Assembly: GCF_026683955.1 (NCBI RefSeq)
Contig: NZ_CP113343.1
Location: 3,100,001 to 3,164,000, forward strand
Origin: Arthrobacter sp. MMS18-M83
Lineage (GTDB): Bacteria > Actinomycetota > Actinomycetes > Actinomycetales > Micrococcaceae
Direction of reading: 5' to 3'
DNA length: 64,000 bases
This document shows positions 1 to 8,951 of this stretch, piece after piece (position 1 is the stretch's first letter; each line of letters begins with the position of its first letter). The notes beneath the pieces are model-generated. The model worked only from the letters and a program-made list of their open reading frames with translations. It was not told where the DNA came from and ran no database searches. Both the position numbers and the translations under genes were made by a program.

Positions 1-279
1 GGCGCCGGGCGCAGCTCGGAAGCCACGGAGCTCTTTGAGCGGCTCCTTGCGTTGCGCAACGATGTGGGGCTGCTGAGCGAAGAATGGGACGCACATGCCG
101 GCCGACAACTGGGCAATATGCCCCAGGCTTTCAGCCATTTCGGCTTGGTGCTCAGCGCCTTGCAACTGCACCACGGCAAGGCGCACCGCAGCAATGCCCC
201 GATAGGCGGGGCACCGCCGTCGGAATCCCCTGCAGTGTCTTTGGAAGCACCGTCCTCAGAGGCGCCGTCGGCGGTTTAG
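1..279 (+). CDS. C-terminal end of a GH15 (glucoamylase/trehalase-like) glycoside hydrolase, 5' truncated by the window
   Basis: The reading frame is open from base 1, so the start lies outside the window. The visible 92 codons contain LLSEEWDAHAGRQLGNMPQAF followed by SHFGLV, the characteristic C-terminal stretch of bacterial GH15 (alpha/alpha)6-barrel glycosidases, where the family usually reads close to LLSEEYDP..GRQLGNFPQAFSH. These enzymes hydrolyse alpha-glucosidic bonds, including trehalose in some actinobacterial members; substrate cannot be told from this fragment. A low-complexity Ala/Pro/Ser tail follows the conserved part. The gene converges on the next gene with a gap of under 20 bases. 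Confidence 0.8.
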   Translation, partial: GAGRSSEATELFERLLALRNDVGLLSEEWDAHAGRQLGNMPQAFSHFGLVLSALQLHHGKAHRSNAPIGGAPPSESPAVSLEAPSSEAPSAV

Positions 280-296
280 GGGACGCCGACGGCGGC

Positions 297-2894
297 CTAG
301 GGACGGCGTCGAGCTGACTTTCTGGAGCGTTTAGGCCAGCGGAAGATCCGGCCGGCCAAGGCCAGCCCAGCTCCGAGGTTGATCGTGGGCAGGTAAGCCC
401 GTGCGACTGCCGTTCCAACGGCCGGCAATGAAGCGGCGTCGGGGTAGAGCATGTAAAGGGGTTCGTACCTAGGCTGGAACTTTGCCTTGAATGCCAAGAG
501 GGACCTGAACCCGTACACCGGTTCCAACGTCGCGCCCAACCAATCGAGCAACCGGTCAAGGCTGCCGGGAGGCCGGGATCGTGGCCTTGGGCGTGGAATT
601 TCGGAAGGATCCTCGGCGATCCGTGCCAGGGGGGCTCCAGAGAGGCTGAGGAATTCGCATCCTTCATCCTTGAGGCTGAGTGCGGCGGAAGCGATGAGGA
701 ATTCGATGCTGGCACGGAAGCCGTTGCTACGGCGCCGCATGAAATCCAAGGTCCAGCCCACGATGTGTCCGTTGCGGTACACGGGCAACCAGGACGTGAC
801 AGCGTGAACGGTGTGGCGCTGGTCAATCGCGAGCAAACAGCGCACGTCCGGGTCGTCGAGCTCGTCCAGGCTGCCCAGGGTGAAGCCCATTTCGGGCATG
901 TTCCTGTCCGCTACCCATTCCTCGGAGATTTCCTCGATCTGGACCTGGACGGAGAAAGGAGCAGAGGCGTAGCTCGTCCACTCGTAGCGGACGCCCTCCT
1001 TCGCTGCGCTGTTCAGGGCTGTGCGGATGTCCTGGAACTTCTTTCCCTTGAAGGAAATCGAATGCAACGGCAGGACCGTTTCCTGGGCTACCTGGGCGGA
1101 GCTCCAACCGGACAAGTCCGCATGATCGCGCAGTTCCTGGGGCACCGAGTAGAAACACGGCGTCCACCCATTGCCCCTGCAGTGGCGGGCGAATTCCGCG
1201 AAGGCGGCGCCCATCTCGGATTTGGGTCCCACGGGGCCACCAAGCGTGAGCGCAACTCCCGTGCTGACCCGGTACGCCACAAAGGACTGTCCTGAAGAGG
1301 AAAACCAATACGTGTTTCCCGGCCAGGTAGTCATCCAGGACAGCGAGCTGCCTTCCCACGTCTTGATGATATTCCGCGCCCGCTCGGTACTGGCGTCGTG
1401 CCGGGTGTGGGTCTGGTGAAGGAAAGTCTTGAATATCAGAACACCTGCAACGGCCCAAAAAAGCACTCCGACGCCCTCGTAGACGAGAACGGCGGCTGTG
1501 CCCTGGGGAAAGAAGGCCGGAGGGACGTCCAGCACGAAGCCCAGCGGAAGGAAGCGGTCGGGGATATCCGCCAATAGATCCGGCAATCCCGGAACAGGGG
1601 AGAAATCCTGGGCGAGGAGGAGCCCTGCACCGACGTAGACCACACTGAGCACAGCCGCCATGGCAAGAACCTGGACAGCAAGGCGCTTATAGGTTCCAGC
1701 CGGCGCCGTAACGTGGAACAGCCGCCGGGCGGCGAGCAGGACGATGGTCAGCGCAAGAGGCAGGAGCAGCGGCAGGGCCAGGGTGAGCGGCTGCGAGGAG
1801 CTTGACCCTTCGATCGCGGCGATCCCCTCGCTTGCCCCGGTGTCCGAGGTAGTTGGCTGTAGGACCCCGGCGATGGCAATTCCAGCCAGGACGGACAGGG
1901 CCACCTGGATCAGCAGGGTCCCCACCCATGCAAATCGTCGTCCGCGACGAAGGCCGTCCGCGAGCAACAGGAGGAGGAACGACGGGAGGATGGCCATGAA
2001 GATCCCTCCGGCCCCTGCGCGCAACTGCAGCTGGGCGACGGCACAGTCCTTCGCCTGCGCCGGATCCGCGCAGAGGGCTTGGAGCGCTTGGGAGTCTATC
2101 GGCTGGATGTTTGTGAACAGAAAGCGCAGGATAGACAACGGTCCCACGGCATGCGGGACGAGGCCGGCGACCACCGGTCCGATCGCCGATGCGGCAATGA
2201 GCAGCGAAAGCAGCACACGGCCCTCGTGCCGGGTGCTGACCGGTCGCCCGAATCGCGGCCGCCGTCCCAGCAACAGGGGGCCAAGAACCGTGCCCACCCC
2301 TGCGGCGGCGAGCCTCACAAGATCCGCGAACCCTCCGCTGTACAGGGCCAGGAGCAGCAATAAGGCGAAGCCGGCCAGCCGGATGCGGCGCCTCCAAAGG
2401 GTTGCCATGGACGCAGTCGCTGCCATGGCCGTGCCGGTGATGAAAGCACTCGGACCCATGAAGAGGTGGCTGCCCATCTCCGCCGTCCAGCTTCCCAGCA
2501 AGCCTTGGACAAGGCCGAGGAATCCAAGGGAAACTCCAACTCCCAGAATCTGGCTGGAGACCGCAGCGGTTGCGTATGCCCGCCATCCCATTCGCCGCTC
2601 CAAAGGCACTCCGAGCAGGAGCACCAGGACGGTTCCAAGCACGTACTCCGTCAGGTCCCTCGCCCAAAAGGCGGAAGCCAAGACGGCCCACCAGTGATCT
2701 GGAACAGAGTGCGGCGTCGCTGCGACGTTGAGCCGCAATTGCGCATTCGGTCCGGTGGCAAGGCTCGACGTCAACGCGCCCAATCCCCAGAAAACGATGA
2801 CAAAACCCAAGGTGAGCCGTGCGGAGCGCAGTCTTCCAGCCCACGATGGCCGCGCTGGGACGTCTGGGAAGGGCTCGGTTCCCGGCTCGTGCAC
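297..2894 (-). CDS. MprF-like phosphatidylglycerol lysyltransferase (DUF2156) on a rhomboid-like membrane scaffold
   Basis: 865 residues. Residues about 30-490 are hydrophobic with many membrane segments; the C-terminal part from about 500 is a soluble DUF2156/LPG-synthetase domain with the family's NGWTPCFYSV, GKKFQDIRTALN and GWTLDFMRRR-like stretches. Proteins of this family transfer lysine or another amino acid from aminoacyl-tRNA to phosphatidylglycerol and make the surface less negative. The N-terminus is not the usual MprF flippase: residues 75-160 read like a rhomboid core (long helix, LGVPLERRMG, then GPSAFITG with Ser149 at the nucleophile position), but the usual GxSG and the partner His are not evident. 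GTG start at 2894 with AAAGGA five bases upstream. The exact aminoacyl specificity is unknown. Confidence 0.8.
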   Translation of the reverse strand: MHEPGTEPFPDVPARPSWAGRLRSARLTLGFVIVFWGLGALTSSLATGPNAQLRLNVAATPHSVPDHWWAVLASAFWARDLTEYVLGTVLVLLLGVPLERRMGWRAYATAAVSSQILGVGVSLGFLGLVQGLLGSWTAEMGSHLFMGPSAFITGTAMAATASMATLWRRRIRLAGFALLLLLALYSGGFADLVRLAAAGVGTVLGPLLLGRRPRFGRPVSTRHEGRVLLSLLIAASAIGPVVAGLVPHAVGPLSILRFLFTNIQPIDSQALQALCADPAQAKDCAVAQLQLRAGAGGIFMAILPSFLLLLLADGLRRGRRFAWVGTLLIQVALSVLAGIAIAGVLQPTTSDTGASEGIAAIEGSSSSQPLTLALPLLLPLALTIVLLAARRLFHVTAPAGTYKRLAVQVLAMAAVLSVVYVGAGLLLAQDFSPVPGLPDLLADIPDRFLPLGFVLDVPPAFFPQGTAAVLVYEGVGVLFWAVAGVLIFKTFLHQTHTRHDASTERARNIIKTWEGSSLSWMTTWPGNTYWFSSSGQSFVAYRVSTGVALTLGGPVGPKSEMGAAFAEFARHCRGNGWTPCFYSVPQELRDHADLSGWSSAQVAQETVLPLHSISFKGKKFQDIRTALNSAAKEGVRYEWTSYASAPFSVQVQIEEISEEWVADRNMPEMGFTLGSLDELDDPDVRCLLAIDQRHTVHAVTSWLPVYRNGHIVGWTLDFMRRRSNGFRASIEFLIASAALSLKDEGCEFLSLSGAPLARIAEDPSEIPRPRPRSRPPGSLDRLLDWLGATLEPVYGFRSLLAFKAKFQPRYEPLYMLYPDAASLPAVGTAVARAYLPTINLGAGLALAGRIFRWPKRSRKSARRRP

Positions 2895-3132
2895 GGGGTT
2901 CCTTTCAACGCACCAGAAGGATTGGGGGCGAAATGAAATTCTTCCACACCAGCTGTCCTACGAGGATAGGTCCCACTTCGCCGTGACCTTCCCCGTCCCG
3001 ATCCAATAGACTCCGACGTAGGCAGGCCGTCGGATTGATTCCGTTCCCTACAAATGGCTATCAAGGGACAGTTGTTCCACGTTTATGCCGCCAGAGTTCA
3101 AAACCAACAGAAGCAAGCTCGGGACAAGGACG

Positions 3133-3981
3133 ATGCACAAATCTCGCATAATCCGCTTCGCTGCATCCGTAATGGCCGCTGGCGTGGTCTTGGCCGGCTG
3201 TGCGCAGGCGCCGGCCGAGTCGACCCCGTCGGCCAGCGGGAAGCAGGCCGCGGCGCCCATCGCGCCCTCCGGAAGTCCGGCGGCAGCGGCCGAAGGTCCC
3301 AAGAAACCCGATTCTCCACAGGATCCGTCAAAGCTTCCCGTGGGGACCCTGTACAAGAATCCAAGCAATGACCGGAACGAAATCATCCTCGCGGATATCC
3401 GGCACACCGCTGTCCTCATTGGTGACTCCCAGTCTGAGCCGATGGGCTCATGGCCACGGGTGGCCTTGGACTCCCTTGGCTACAAGGTGTATTCCGTGGC
3501 CCGGGGCGGTACCGGATACGTGGCCGCCACGAAAACCAGTGGGAACTACATCGATGCGCTGCAACGCGGAGACTGGGTGCTGCCTTATGGGACGCCGCCG
3601 CTGATCGTGCTCGAAGGTGGAGGCAACGACGCCGGCCACGACGCCAGCGATGGGCAGATCACGGCCAACGCCAACAGGCTCCTCGCAGCCCTCAAAAAGA
3701 GATACCCACAGGCGAAGATTGCGATGATTGGAACCCTTGCCAGGGGTTCCAGCGTCGGCGGGGGTCGCCGCACCGAGGTTGACGCGCTGCTGGGCGACAT
3801 CGCGGCCAAGGCCGGAGCTCCGTTCTTCAGCGTCGGCGACTGGATCACCAAATATCAGGTCGCCGGCGACCTCGTGGATGGCGTGCACCTGAACGCCGCA
3901 GGGCATGCCAAGCTCGGCAGGGTACTGGCCGCCGACATGGCCGAAGCCGGACTTCGCCTGCAGCCGGACCCGGCCAGCTGA
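3133..3981 (+). CDS. SGNH/GDSL-type hydrolase lipoprotein
   Basis: Start chosen at 3133, preceded by AAGGA, because it opens a clean lipoprotein signal peptide ending in VLAGC (lipidated Cys23); an upstream in-frame ATG at 3085 would bury it. After a Pro/Ser/Ala-rich linker the SGNH blocks are present: LIGDSQ (Ser99, block I), GGTGY (block II), GGGNDAG (about 162-168, block III) and DGVHLNAAGH (Asp249, His252, block V). The protein is predicted to be an outer-face membrane-anchored esterase or acyl-hydrolase; the substrate cannot be deduced. 282 residues. Followed by the epimerase gene after a 50-base gap, on the same strand. Confidence 0.85.
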   Translation: MHKSRIIRFAASVMAAGVVLAGCAQAPAESTPSASGKQAAAPIAPSGSPAAAAEGPKKPDSPQDPSKLPVGTLYKNPSNDRNEIILADIRHTAVLIGDSQSEPMGSWPRVALDSLGYKVYSVARGGTGYVAATKTSGNYIDALQRGDWVLPYGTPPLIVLEGGGNDAGHDASDGQITANANRLLAALKKRYPQAKIAMIGTLARGSSVGGGRRTEVDALLGDIAAKAGAPFFSVGDWITKYQVAGDLVDGVHLNAAGHAKLGRVLAADMAEAGLRLQPDPAS

Positions 3982-4031
3982 CCCGGCTCCGAACTAGCTT
4001 GCCCAACACGTTCCAACCAGAGGAGTGCTTC

Positions 4032-4904
4032 ATGAAAATTGCAGTAACCGGAGGAAGCGGAAAACTGGGCAAGAGCGTGGTCCGCAGGCTGATTGCCGAC
4101 GGTCACGACGTCATGAACCTGGACCGGGCCGGCGGGAGGGAGCGCGGAACTGTCACGGTGGACCTTCGCAACTACGGGCAGGTTGTGGACGTGATCCTTG
4201 GCCTGGATGACCGCCACGAAGGATTCGACGCGATCGTCCACCTAGGAGCGATCCCGGCACCAGGACTGTTTCCGGACGCTGCAACGTTCGAAAACAATAT
4301 GCTCTCCACGTACAACGTGTTTCAAGCAGCCAGGAGGGCAGGGATCAAGAAGATCGTCTACGCCTCCAGCGAGACAGTGCTGGGGCTGCCGTTCGACGTC
4401 GATCCTCCCTACATCCCCGTGGACGAGGAATATCCGGCACGGCCGGAAAGCACCTATTCGCTGGTGAAGCACCTCGAAGAACAGATGGCCATCGAACTCA
4501 CACGGTGGGATCCCGAGCTGAGCATTGTGGGCTTACGGTTCTCCAACGTCATGGACCCCGAGGACTACGAAGCTTTCCCGTCGTTCGACGCCGACGCCAA
4601 GCTTCGTAAGTGGAACCTGTGGGGTTACATCGATGGCCGGGACGGCGGGCAGGCTGTGGCCCGGGCACTCGAGCACGGCAAGCCGGGTTTCGAGGCGTTC
4701 ATCATTGCGGCGGCGGACTCTGTCATGGGCCGTTCAAGCGCCAGCCTCGCAGCCGAGGTCTTCCCGCAGGTCACGGTGACCAAGGACCTGGGAGAACACG
4801 AAACCATGCTGTCGATCGACAAGGCCGGGCGCCTCCTGGGTTTCTCCCCGGAACACAGTTGGCGGGACTACCACTCGAACCGGACCACGCCCACGGAAGA
4901 CTAG
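4032..4904 (+). CDS. NAD(P)-dependent epimerase/dehydratase (extended SDR)
   Basis: 290 residues with the Rossmann fingerprint TGGSGKLG at 6-13, ASSETVLG (catalytic Ser/Thr region, about 111-118) and the YxxxK pair in TYSLVK (Tyr142, Lys146). This is the fold of nucleotide-sugar epimerases and uronate dehydrogenases; the short length and VMDPEDYEAF region suggest a small sugar or uronate substrate, but this is not decided by the sequence. Start at 4032 is supported by AGGAG at 4021-4025. It may be co-transcribed with the SGNH lipoprotein just upstream. Confidence 0.82.
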   Translation: MKIAVTGGSGKLGKSVVRRLIADGHDVMNLDRAGGRERGTVTVDLRNYGQVVDVILGLDDRHEGFDAIVHLGAIPAPGLFPDAATFENNMLSTYNVFQAARRAGIKKIVYASSETVLGLPFDVDPPYIPVDEEYPARPESTYSLVKHLEEQMAIELTRWDPELSIVGLRFSNVMDPEDYEAFPSFDADAKLRKWNLWGYIDGRDGGQAVARALEHGKPGFEAFIIAAADSVMGRSSASLAAEVFPQVTVTKDLGEHETMLSIDKAGRLLGFSPEHSWRDYHSNRTTPTED

Positions 4905-4997
4905 CCCGCGGCAGCCGGAAGCCCGCCGCCGTCAGGCCCAGCTATCTGGAGATGGCCGGGTCTGGCAGAACTCCGTGCACGGGAGAACAATTGATTC

Positions 4998-5243
4998 ATG
5001 GTCAGCTATTCAGCCCTTGAACAAGCGTCCAGCAAGAATCCGCATGACTGGGGCCGGGCGATGGCAACGGCGATGACAAAGCTCCTGGATGCGGCTCGCA
5101 TTGATGGACGGCATTTTGAACATGAGTTCCTCTATGGCGAGGAACTGCGCATGAGGATCGACGAGATCAACGGCGGAGCCACCGTGAAACTCACGTGGAC
5201 GCCGATGGACCAGGAAACTGAAGAGGAGAAATCCTCGGCCTGA
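4998..5243 (+). CDS. Small hypothetical protein, 81 residues
   Basis: An acidic, soluble protein with no signal peptide or membrane segment; I do not recognise the family. The composition (HFEHEFLYGEELRMRIDE, then KLTWTPMDQETEEE) looks like real protein rather than a high-GC shadow, but no strong Shine-Dalgarno site precedes the ATG. Its 3' end overlaps the end of the convergent AAA ATPase gene by about 50 bases, which is unusual and lowers confidence in one of the two 3' ends. Confidence 0.4.
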   Translation: MVSYSALEQASSKNPHDWGRAMATAMTKLLDAARIDGRHFEHEFLYGEELRMRIDEINGGATVKLTWTPMDQETEEEKSSA

Positions 5244-6675
5244 GCGCTCCGGCCTGCTCGGGACCGGCCGGGCCAGGAAAGCCGCCCGGGCCCGGGCCGG
5301 GGCCGCTAGGGCCTCCGTTGCTGCCGAGCAGGCTCCGCGTCAGGGCCTCGCCGTCGGCCATGAGCTGTTCCACCGCGAAGCCCAGGTGCGCGTCGCCGGG
5401 AGTCTCGTCCGCCAGCGCTGCCGCGACCACCGCGCGTCGGATTAGTTCCTTGGCGAACGACGCCGTGGTGCCGGCAGTGCGGGCTGCTGCGGTTTCGATC
5501 GACGAGGGTGAGAACGGGAGTCCGTTCGAATACAGCCTCAGCAGTTCCACCCGTTCGTGCTTGGAAGGAAGCGGTATTTCCACGGCAAGGTCCACGCGTC
5601 CGGGCCGCTGGGCGAGGGCCCGCTCCAACAGGTCCACCCGGTTGGTAGTCAGCACGAACGCGACGTCGGCGTCGTTGTCCAGCCCGTCCATGGCGTCGAG
5701 CACCTCGAAGAGCAGCGGCTTGGGTCCATGTCCCCTCGGCGATCAGATCGCAGTCCTCCAACACAACGATCGACGGGGCCAACGCCCGCGCGATCTTGGC
5801 TGCCTCCGAAATCCTGGCGAGTGACCCGCCCGAGAGGAGCACCGCCGTCGTACCCTCGCTTTGGCTCAGCAGGTACCGGACGGTGTGTGTTTTGCCCGTG
5901 CCCGGTGGCCCGTAGAGAAGGAGGCCGCGCTTGAGATGCTGTCCGTGTGCCGCCAAGATGTCCGCTTGCCGGGCAATGCCAAGGGTATGGCCCTCCACCT
6001 TGTCGAGGAGGCCGTCAGGAAGGACCACATCACCGCTGGTGAGTTCCGGGCGCCTGATAAAGGTCACGCCACTGATGCTCGGCCCATAATCGCTGACGGC
6101 GAGGGCGATGATCTGGCCCTTGAAAACGCTTTGATGCTCCATTTCCCCCGCACTTCGGCCAGCAGCTCGGAAGCGACGGGAGGGTGGGTGGCCAGGACTT
6201 CGAGTGAGGCAAATTGCCGGCCGCGGTCCATCTTGGCCCCGCGCTGGAGCACCGCAACGGGCGAACCGGCGTAGCTGAAGAGCCAGAGACCAAGCGCGAC
6301 GGCCTGGCGCTGTTGATCCGGGCCGGTGGCCAAGTTGGAGTAGTCCGGTTGGGCGAGCGGGAAGCGCGGGTAGCTGCGGGATTGCTGCAGCATGTCGCTG
6401 AAGGACATGCGGTGGCGCTGGTCGCCGCCTCCGATGCCCACCAGCCGGTAGTCCGGATCGCGGCCGGCCAGCCCCTCCATGACGATGTCCACATCCACCA
6501 AGCGATGCGGCGGGATCTCCTCCGTCACCACGGAGAGTTCATGGGCCGGCACGGCAAGGTGCCCGGTCAACGCCTGCAGAAGCTGCTCGTCGCCCTCGGT
6601 ACGGTCCAAACCAGACTGGGCCAAACGTGTCAGTGTTCCGAAGTCTTCGATGAATTTCCCCAATTTTTCATCCAT
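5191..6675 (-). pseudogene. AAA-family ATPase, broken by two compensating single-base frame breaks
   Basis: Three consecutive reading frames make one AAA ATPase of about 494 residues. The N-terminal part (6675 to about 6145) is a non-ATPase regulatory region. The middle carries Walker A GPPGTGKTHT and Walker B IVVLEDCDLI. The last part (about 5735 to 5191) carries sensor-1 FVLTTNRVD and RPGRVDLAVEIPLP, the arginine-finger region. The first break is at the C-run 6145-6149, where a sixth G on the coding strand would restore the frame; the second is at 5732-5735, where one G is extra. First and last segments share a frame. The C-terminus is Gly/Pro-rich. Both breaks are in homopolymers, so this may be sequencing error or true loss. 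Chaperone- or protease-like unfolding roles are typical, but the target is unknown. Confidence 0.8.
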
Positions 6676-6716
6676 GGTCAGACCCTAGCAGGAGGGGCAT
6701 TGCTTGGTCAGCGGGT

Positions 6717-7934
6717 TCAGCAGAGCCCGTTCAGGGTAGTGATGGCGAGATCCCGGAGCCGCCCGGACACCGGTTGCGTGAGGGCGGCGACCATTGCGTC
6801 GTTCTCCGCCCCGGTGTCAGGTGGGTAGGCGATCCCCAGGCTAAGCTGGCGGTTGCCGTCCGCGCTGCTGACACTGATGCCGCCGAAGCCCAACGTGGAT
6901 CCGCCGTGGCCGTAGTAGAAGCCGTTGGTGCATTCGTCATTCCAACGCTGCAGCCCAAGGCCATAGTTCGCCCCGTTGATCGTCTCCATCTCCGTCAGGG
7001 CGGCGGGTCCTAGTAAGCGACCCCGCATGAGGGCCGCATAGAACGAATTCACGTCCCCCACGCTCGAGATGACTCCGGCACCGGCCGACCCAAGCTGAAG
7101 CTCCGGTTCCGTCACGTCCAGGCGCTCGCCGTCCAGCAGGGAATAGCTGTGGATCAGGTCAGGTTCCGAACGGTCCGGCCCGCCAAGGGTAGTGCGGCTC
7201 AGCCCCAGGGGTTCGAAGATGTTATCGGCAAGGACATCGCTGATCGAGTGGTGGCGGTACCTCTGGATGATCAAGGCCAGGGCAGCGTAGTTCGCTTCCG
7301 AATAGGTGAATTGCGGAGCGAGCCGTTCCGCCCAAGGCGCTGTACCTGCCAGCCGCAGGATGTCCTCCGGGCTGAAGCGAGTGTTGATGGCCTGCTTCAA
7401 CGACTGGGACCTCAGCATGGGCCCCGTCGGGTCGGCCAACCCTGAGGTGTGGTTCAGCAGGGACCGGACCGTGACGGCGTCGCTTGCGTGGACGAGGGTG
7501 TTGAATTCCGGAAGGTGCTTCGAAACGGGGTCATCGAGGCTGACTGTTCCTTCCTCCACCAGTTTGAGGAGGGAAACCGAGACCATGGACTTGGTGATTC
7601 CCCCGGCCGGAATCCGGTCCGTGACTTCGGCGGGATGCTGCGCGTCCACGTTCCGTACCCCGTAGCCCTTGGCCCACTTGTTGCCCCGGACGTTGACCTC
7701 GACAACTACAGCGGTGGCCCCTTGTCCGATCATGGCCTGTGCGAAGAACTCCAGCCCGGGCACATCTATCGCCGCCGCTCCCGTAGGCGCCGCGACGGGT
7801 GCGGAATCGGACGTGGGAGGGTACGTGCAGGCTCCTGTAGCCAGGGTCAATGCCACGACTGAGGCCGCCAGGAATCCTGCAATCGGGGAGGTGGCTCGAG
7901 CCCGGGGAACCATGGAAGCCCGCGCAGCCTTCAT
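6717..7934 (-). CDS. Class C beta-lactamase-fold serine hydrolase, exported, with catalytic Ser replaced by Gly
   Basis: 405 residues from an ATG preceded by a strong AGGAGG. The N-terminus is a signal peptide with a possible but poor lipobox (LATGAC). The fold is clear from VEEGTVSLDDPVSKHLPEF, LLNHTSGL and FEPLGLS. However, the SxxK nucleophile motif reads GITK (Gly112 where the family has Ser), and the YxN motif reads YSE (Glu213). The third motif, YGHGG, is intact. This is therefore predicted to be a catalytically dead binding or regulatory protein, unless the change is a base error. It lies on the periplasmic or outer face and has no obvious operon partner. Confidence 0.8.
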   Translation of the reverse strand: MKAARASMVPRARATSPIAGFLAASVVALTLATGACTYPPTSDSAPVAAPTGAAAIDVPGLEFFAQAMIGQGATAVVVEVNVRGNKWAKGYGVRNVDAQHPAEVTDRIPAGGITKSMVSVSLLKLVEEGTVSLDDPVSKHLPEFNTLVHASDAVTVRSLLNHTSGLADPTGPMLRSQSLKQAINTRFSPEDILRLAGTAPWAERLAPQFTYSEANYAALALIIQRYRHHSISDVLADNIFEPLGLSRTTLGGPDRSEPDLIHSYSLLDGERLDVTEPELQLGSAGAGVISSVGDVNSFYAALMRGRLLGPAALTEMETINGANYGLGLQRWNDECTNGFYYGHGGSTLGFGGISVSSADGNRQLSLGIAYPPDTGAENDAMVAALTQPVSGRLRDLAITTLNGLC

Positions 7935-8048
7935 GACTGCCTCCTGAAGCTCCGCTGCAGGGCAACGGCGGGGCGCCCTTGCCCCCGTAGTTTCGATCGT
8001 CCTCTTCGGAGCGGAGGGGGTCAACGCCGAAAACGTGGGTGGCCCGAA

Positions 8049-8115
8049 CCCAACTGACTCGCAGTAGTTGTCGTTATGAGCGCTCATAACGACATTTACT
8101 GCGAGTCAGTTTGGG
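8049..8115. repeat. Intergenic palindromic repeat, copy 1 of 4
   Basis: Imperfect palindrome of about 66 bp. Outer arms read CCAACTGACTCGCAG and its inverse; the centre is the perfect palindrome TCGTTATGAGC/GCTCATAACGA. Related copies lie at 16072, 27647 and 61467. It fills the gap upstream of the serine hydrolase and just downstream of the ureidoglycine aminohydrolase stop. On RNA it would form a long hairpin, so it may end or stabilise transcripts. Confidence 0.85.
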
Positions 8116-8128
8116 TGGCCGGGGGAGC

Positions 8129-8944
8129 CTAGGTCAGCTTGATCTGACGGTTGACGTCCTTGTACAGCAGGTACCGGAACGGGCCCGGTCCGCCGGCGTA
8201 GCAGGCCTGCGGGCAGAAGGCGCGCAGCCACATGAAGTCGCCTGCCTCCACTTCGACCCAGTCATTGTTGAGCAGGTACATGCCCTTGCCCTCCAGGACG
8301 TACAGGCCATGCTCCATGACGTGGGTCTCCGGGAAGGGGATCACGCCACCGGGCTGGAAGGTCACGATGTTCACGTGCATGTCGTGGGCCAGGTCATTGG
8401 GGTCCGCGAAACGCGTGGTGGCCCAGACGCCGTTGACGTCCGGCATTTCGCCTGCTTCAACTTCTGCATCACTCGTGACGAACGACTTGGCTTCATAACC
8501 CTCAAGGCGCTCGTAGGCCTTGCGGATCCAGTGGAAGGAGACGATGTCGTCCGAGACGTTCTCCAGGCCCCAGTTGGAACCGGCAGCAAGGTAGGCGTAG
8601 CCGCCCTCCTCAAGCTGGTGCAGTTCGCCGTCAAGGGTCAGGTTGACCTTGCCCTTGGTAACGAAGATGACGCCTTCAACACCCGACTCAAACTCGGCCT
8701 TGGGAGCGCCGCCGCCCGGGCCGATCTCGACGATCAGCTGGGAGAAAGTGGTGGCGAACCCGGAGATCGGGCGGGCAATGATCCAGGAACGCGTGTTGGA
8801 GAAGCCAGGCAGGTTGCTGGTCACAATATCGGTCAGCACGCCCTTGGGGATGACCGTGTAGGCCTCCGTGACGATTGCGCGTTCCGTGGTGAGGTGGGTC
8901 TGCGGCGGCAGGCCGCCTTGGGGGTAGTAGTACTTGCCCATCAT
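8129..8944 (-). CDS. allE: (S)-ureidoglycine aminohydrolase (bicupin)
   Basis: 271 residues with two cupin halves. The sequence shows the family features KYYYPQGGLPPQTH at the start, HVNIVTFQPGG, the metal-site stretch ETHVMEHGLYVLEG and the C-terminal MWLRAFCPQACYAGG. The family converts (S)-ureidoglycine to (S)-ureidoglycolate and ammonia in allantoin breakdown, using Mn2+. It is the last gene of a tight minus-strand operon (8 bases after the aldolase-like gene), so it would be co-expressed with malate synthase, which consumes the glyoxylate formed at the end of the same pathway. Two adjacent ATGs (8944, 8941) are possible. Confidence 0.9.
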   Translation of the reverse strand: MMGKYYYPQGGLPPQTHLTTERAIVTEAYTVIPKGVLTDIVTSNLPGFSNTRSWIIARPISGFATTFSQLIVEIGPGGGAPKAEFESGVEGVIFVTKGKVNLTLDGELHQLEEGGYAYLAAGSNWGLENVSDDIVSFHWIRKAYERLEGYEAKSFVTSDAEVEAGEMPDVNGVWATTRFADPNDLAHDMHVNIVTFQPGGVIPFPETHVMEHGLYVLEGKGMYLLNNDWVEVEAGDFMWLRAFCPQACYAGGPGPFRYLLYKDVNRQIKLT

Positions 8945-8951
8945 TGGATCC

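Noticed and set aside
6140..6150. Programmed -1 frameshift in the AAA ATPase at GGGGGAAA
   Set aside because: The bases do not fit an X XXY YYZ slippery heptamer in the zero frame, and a second opposite break occurs 400 bases later, so error or mutation is simpler.
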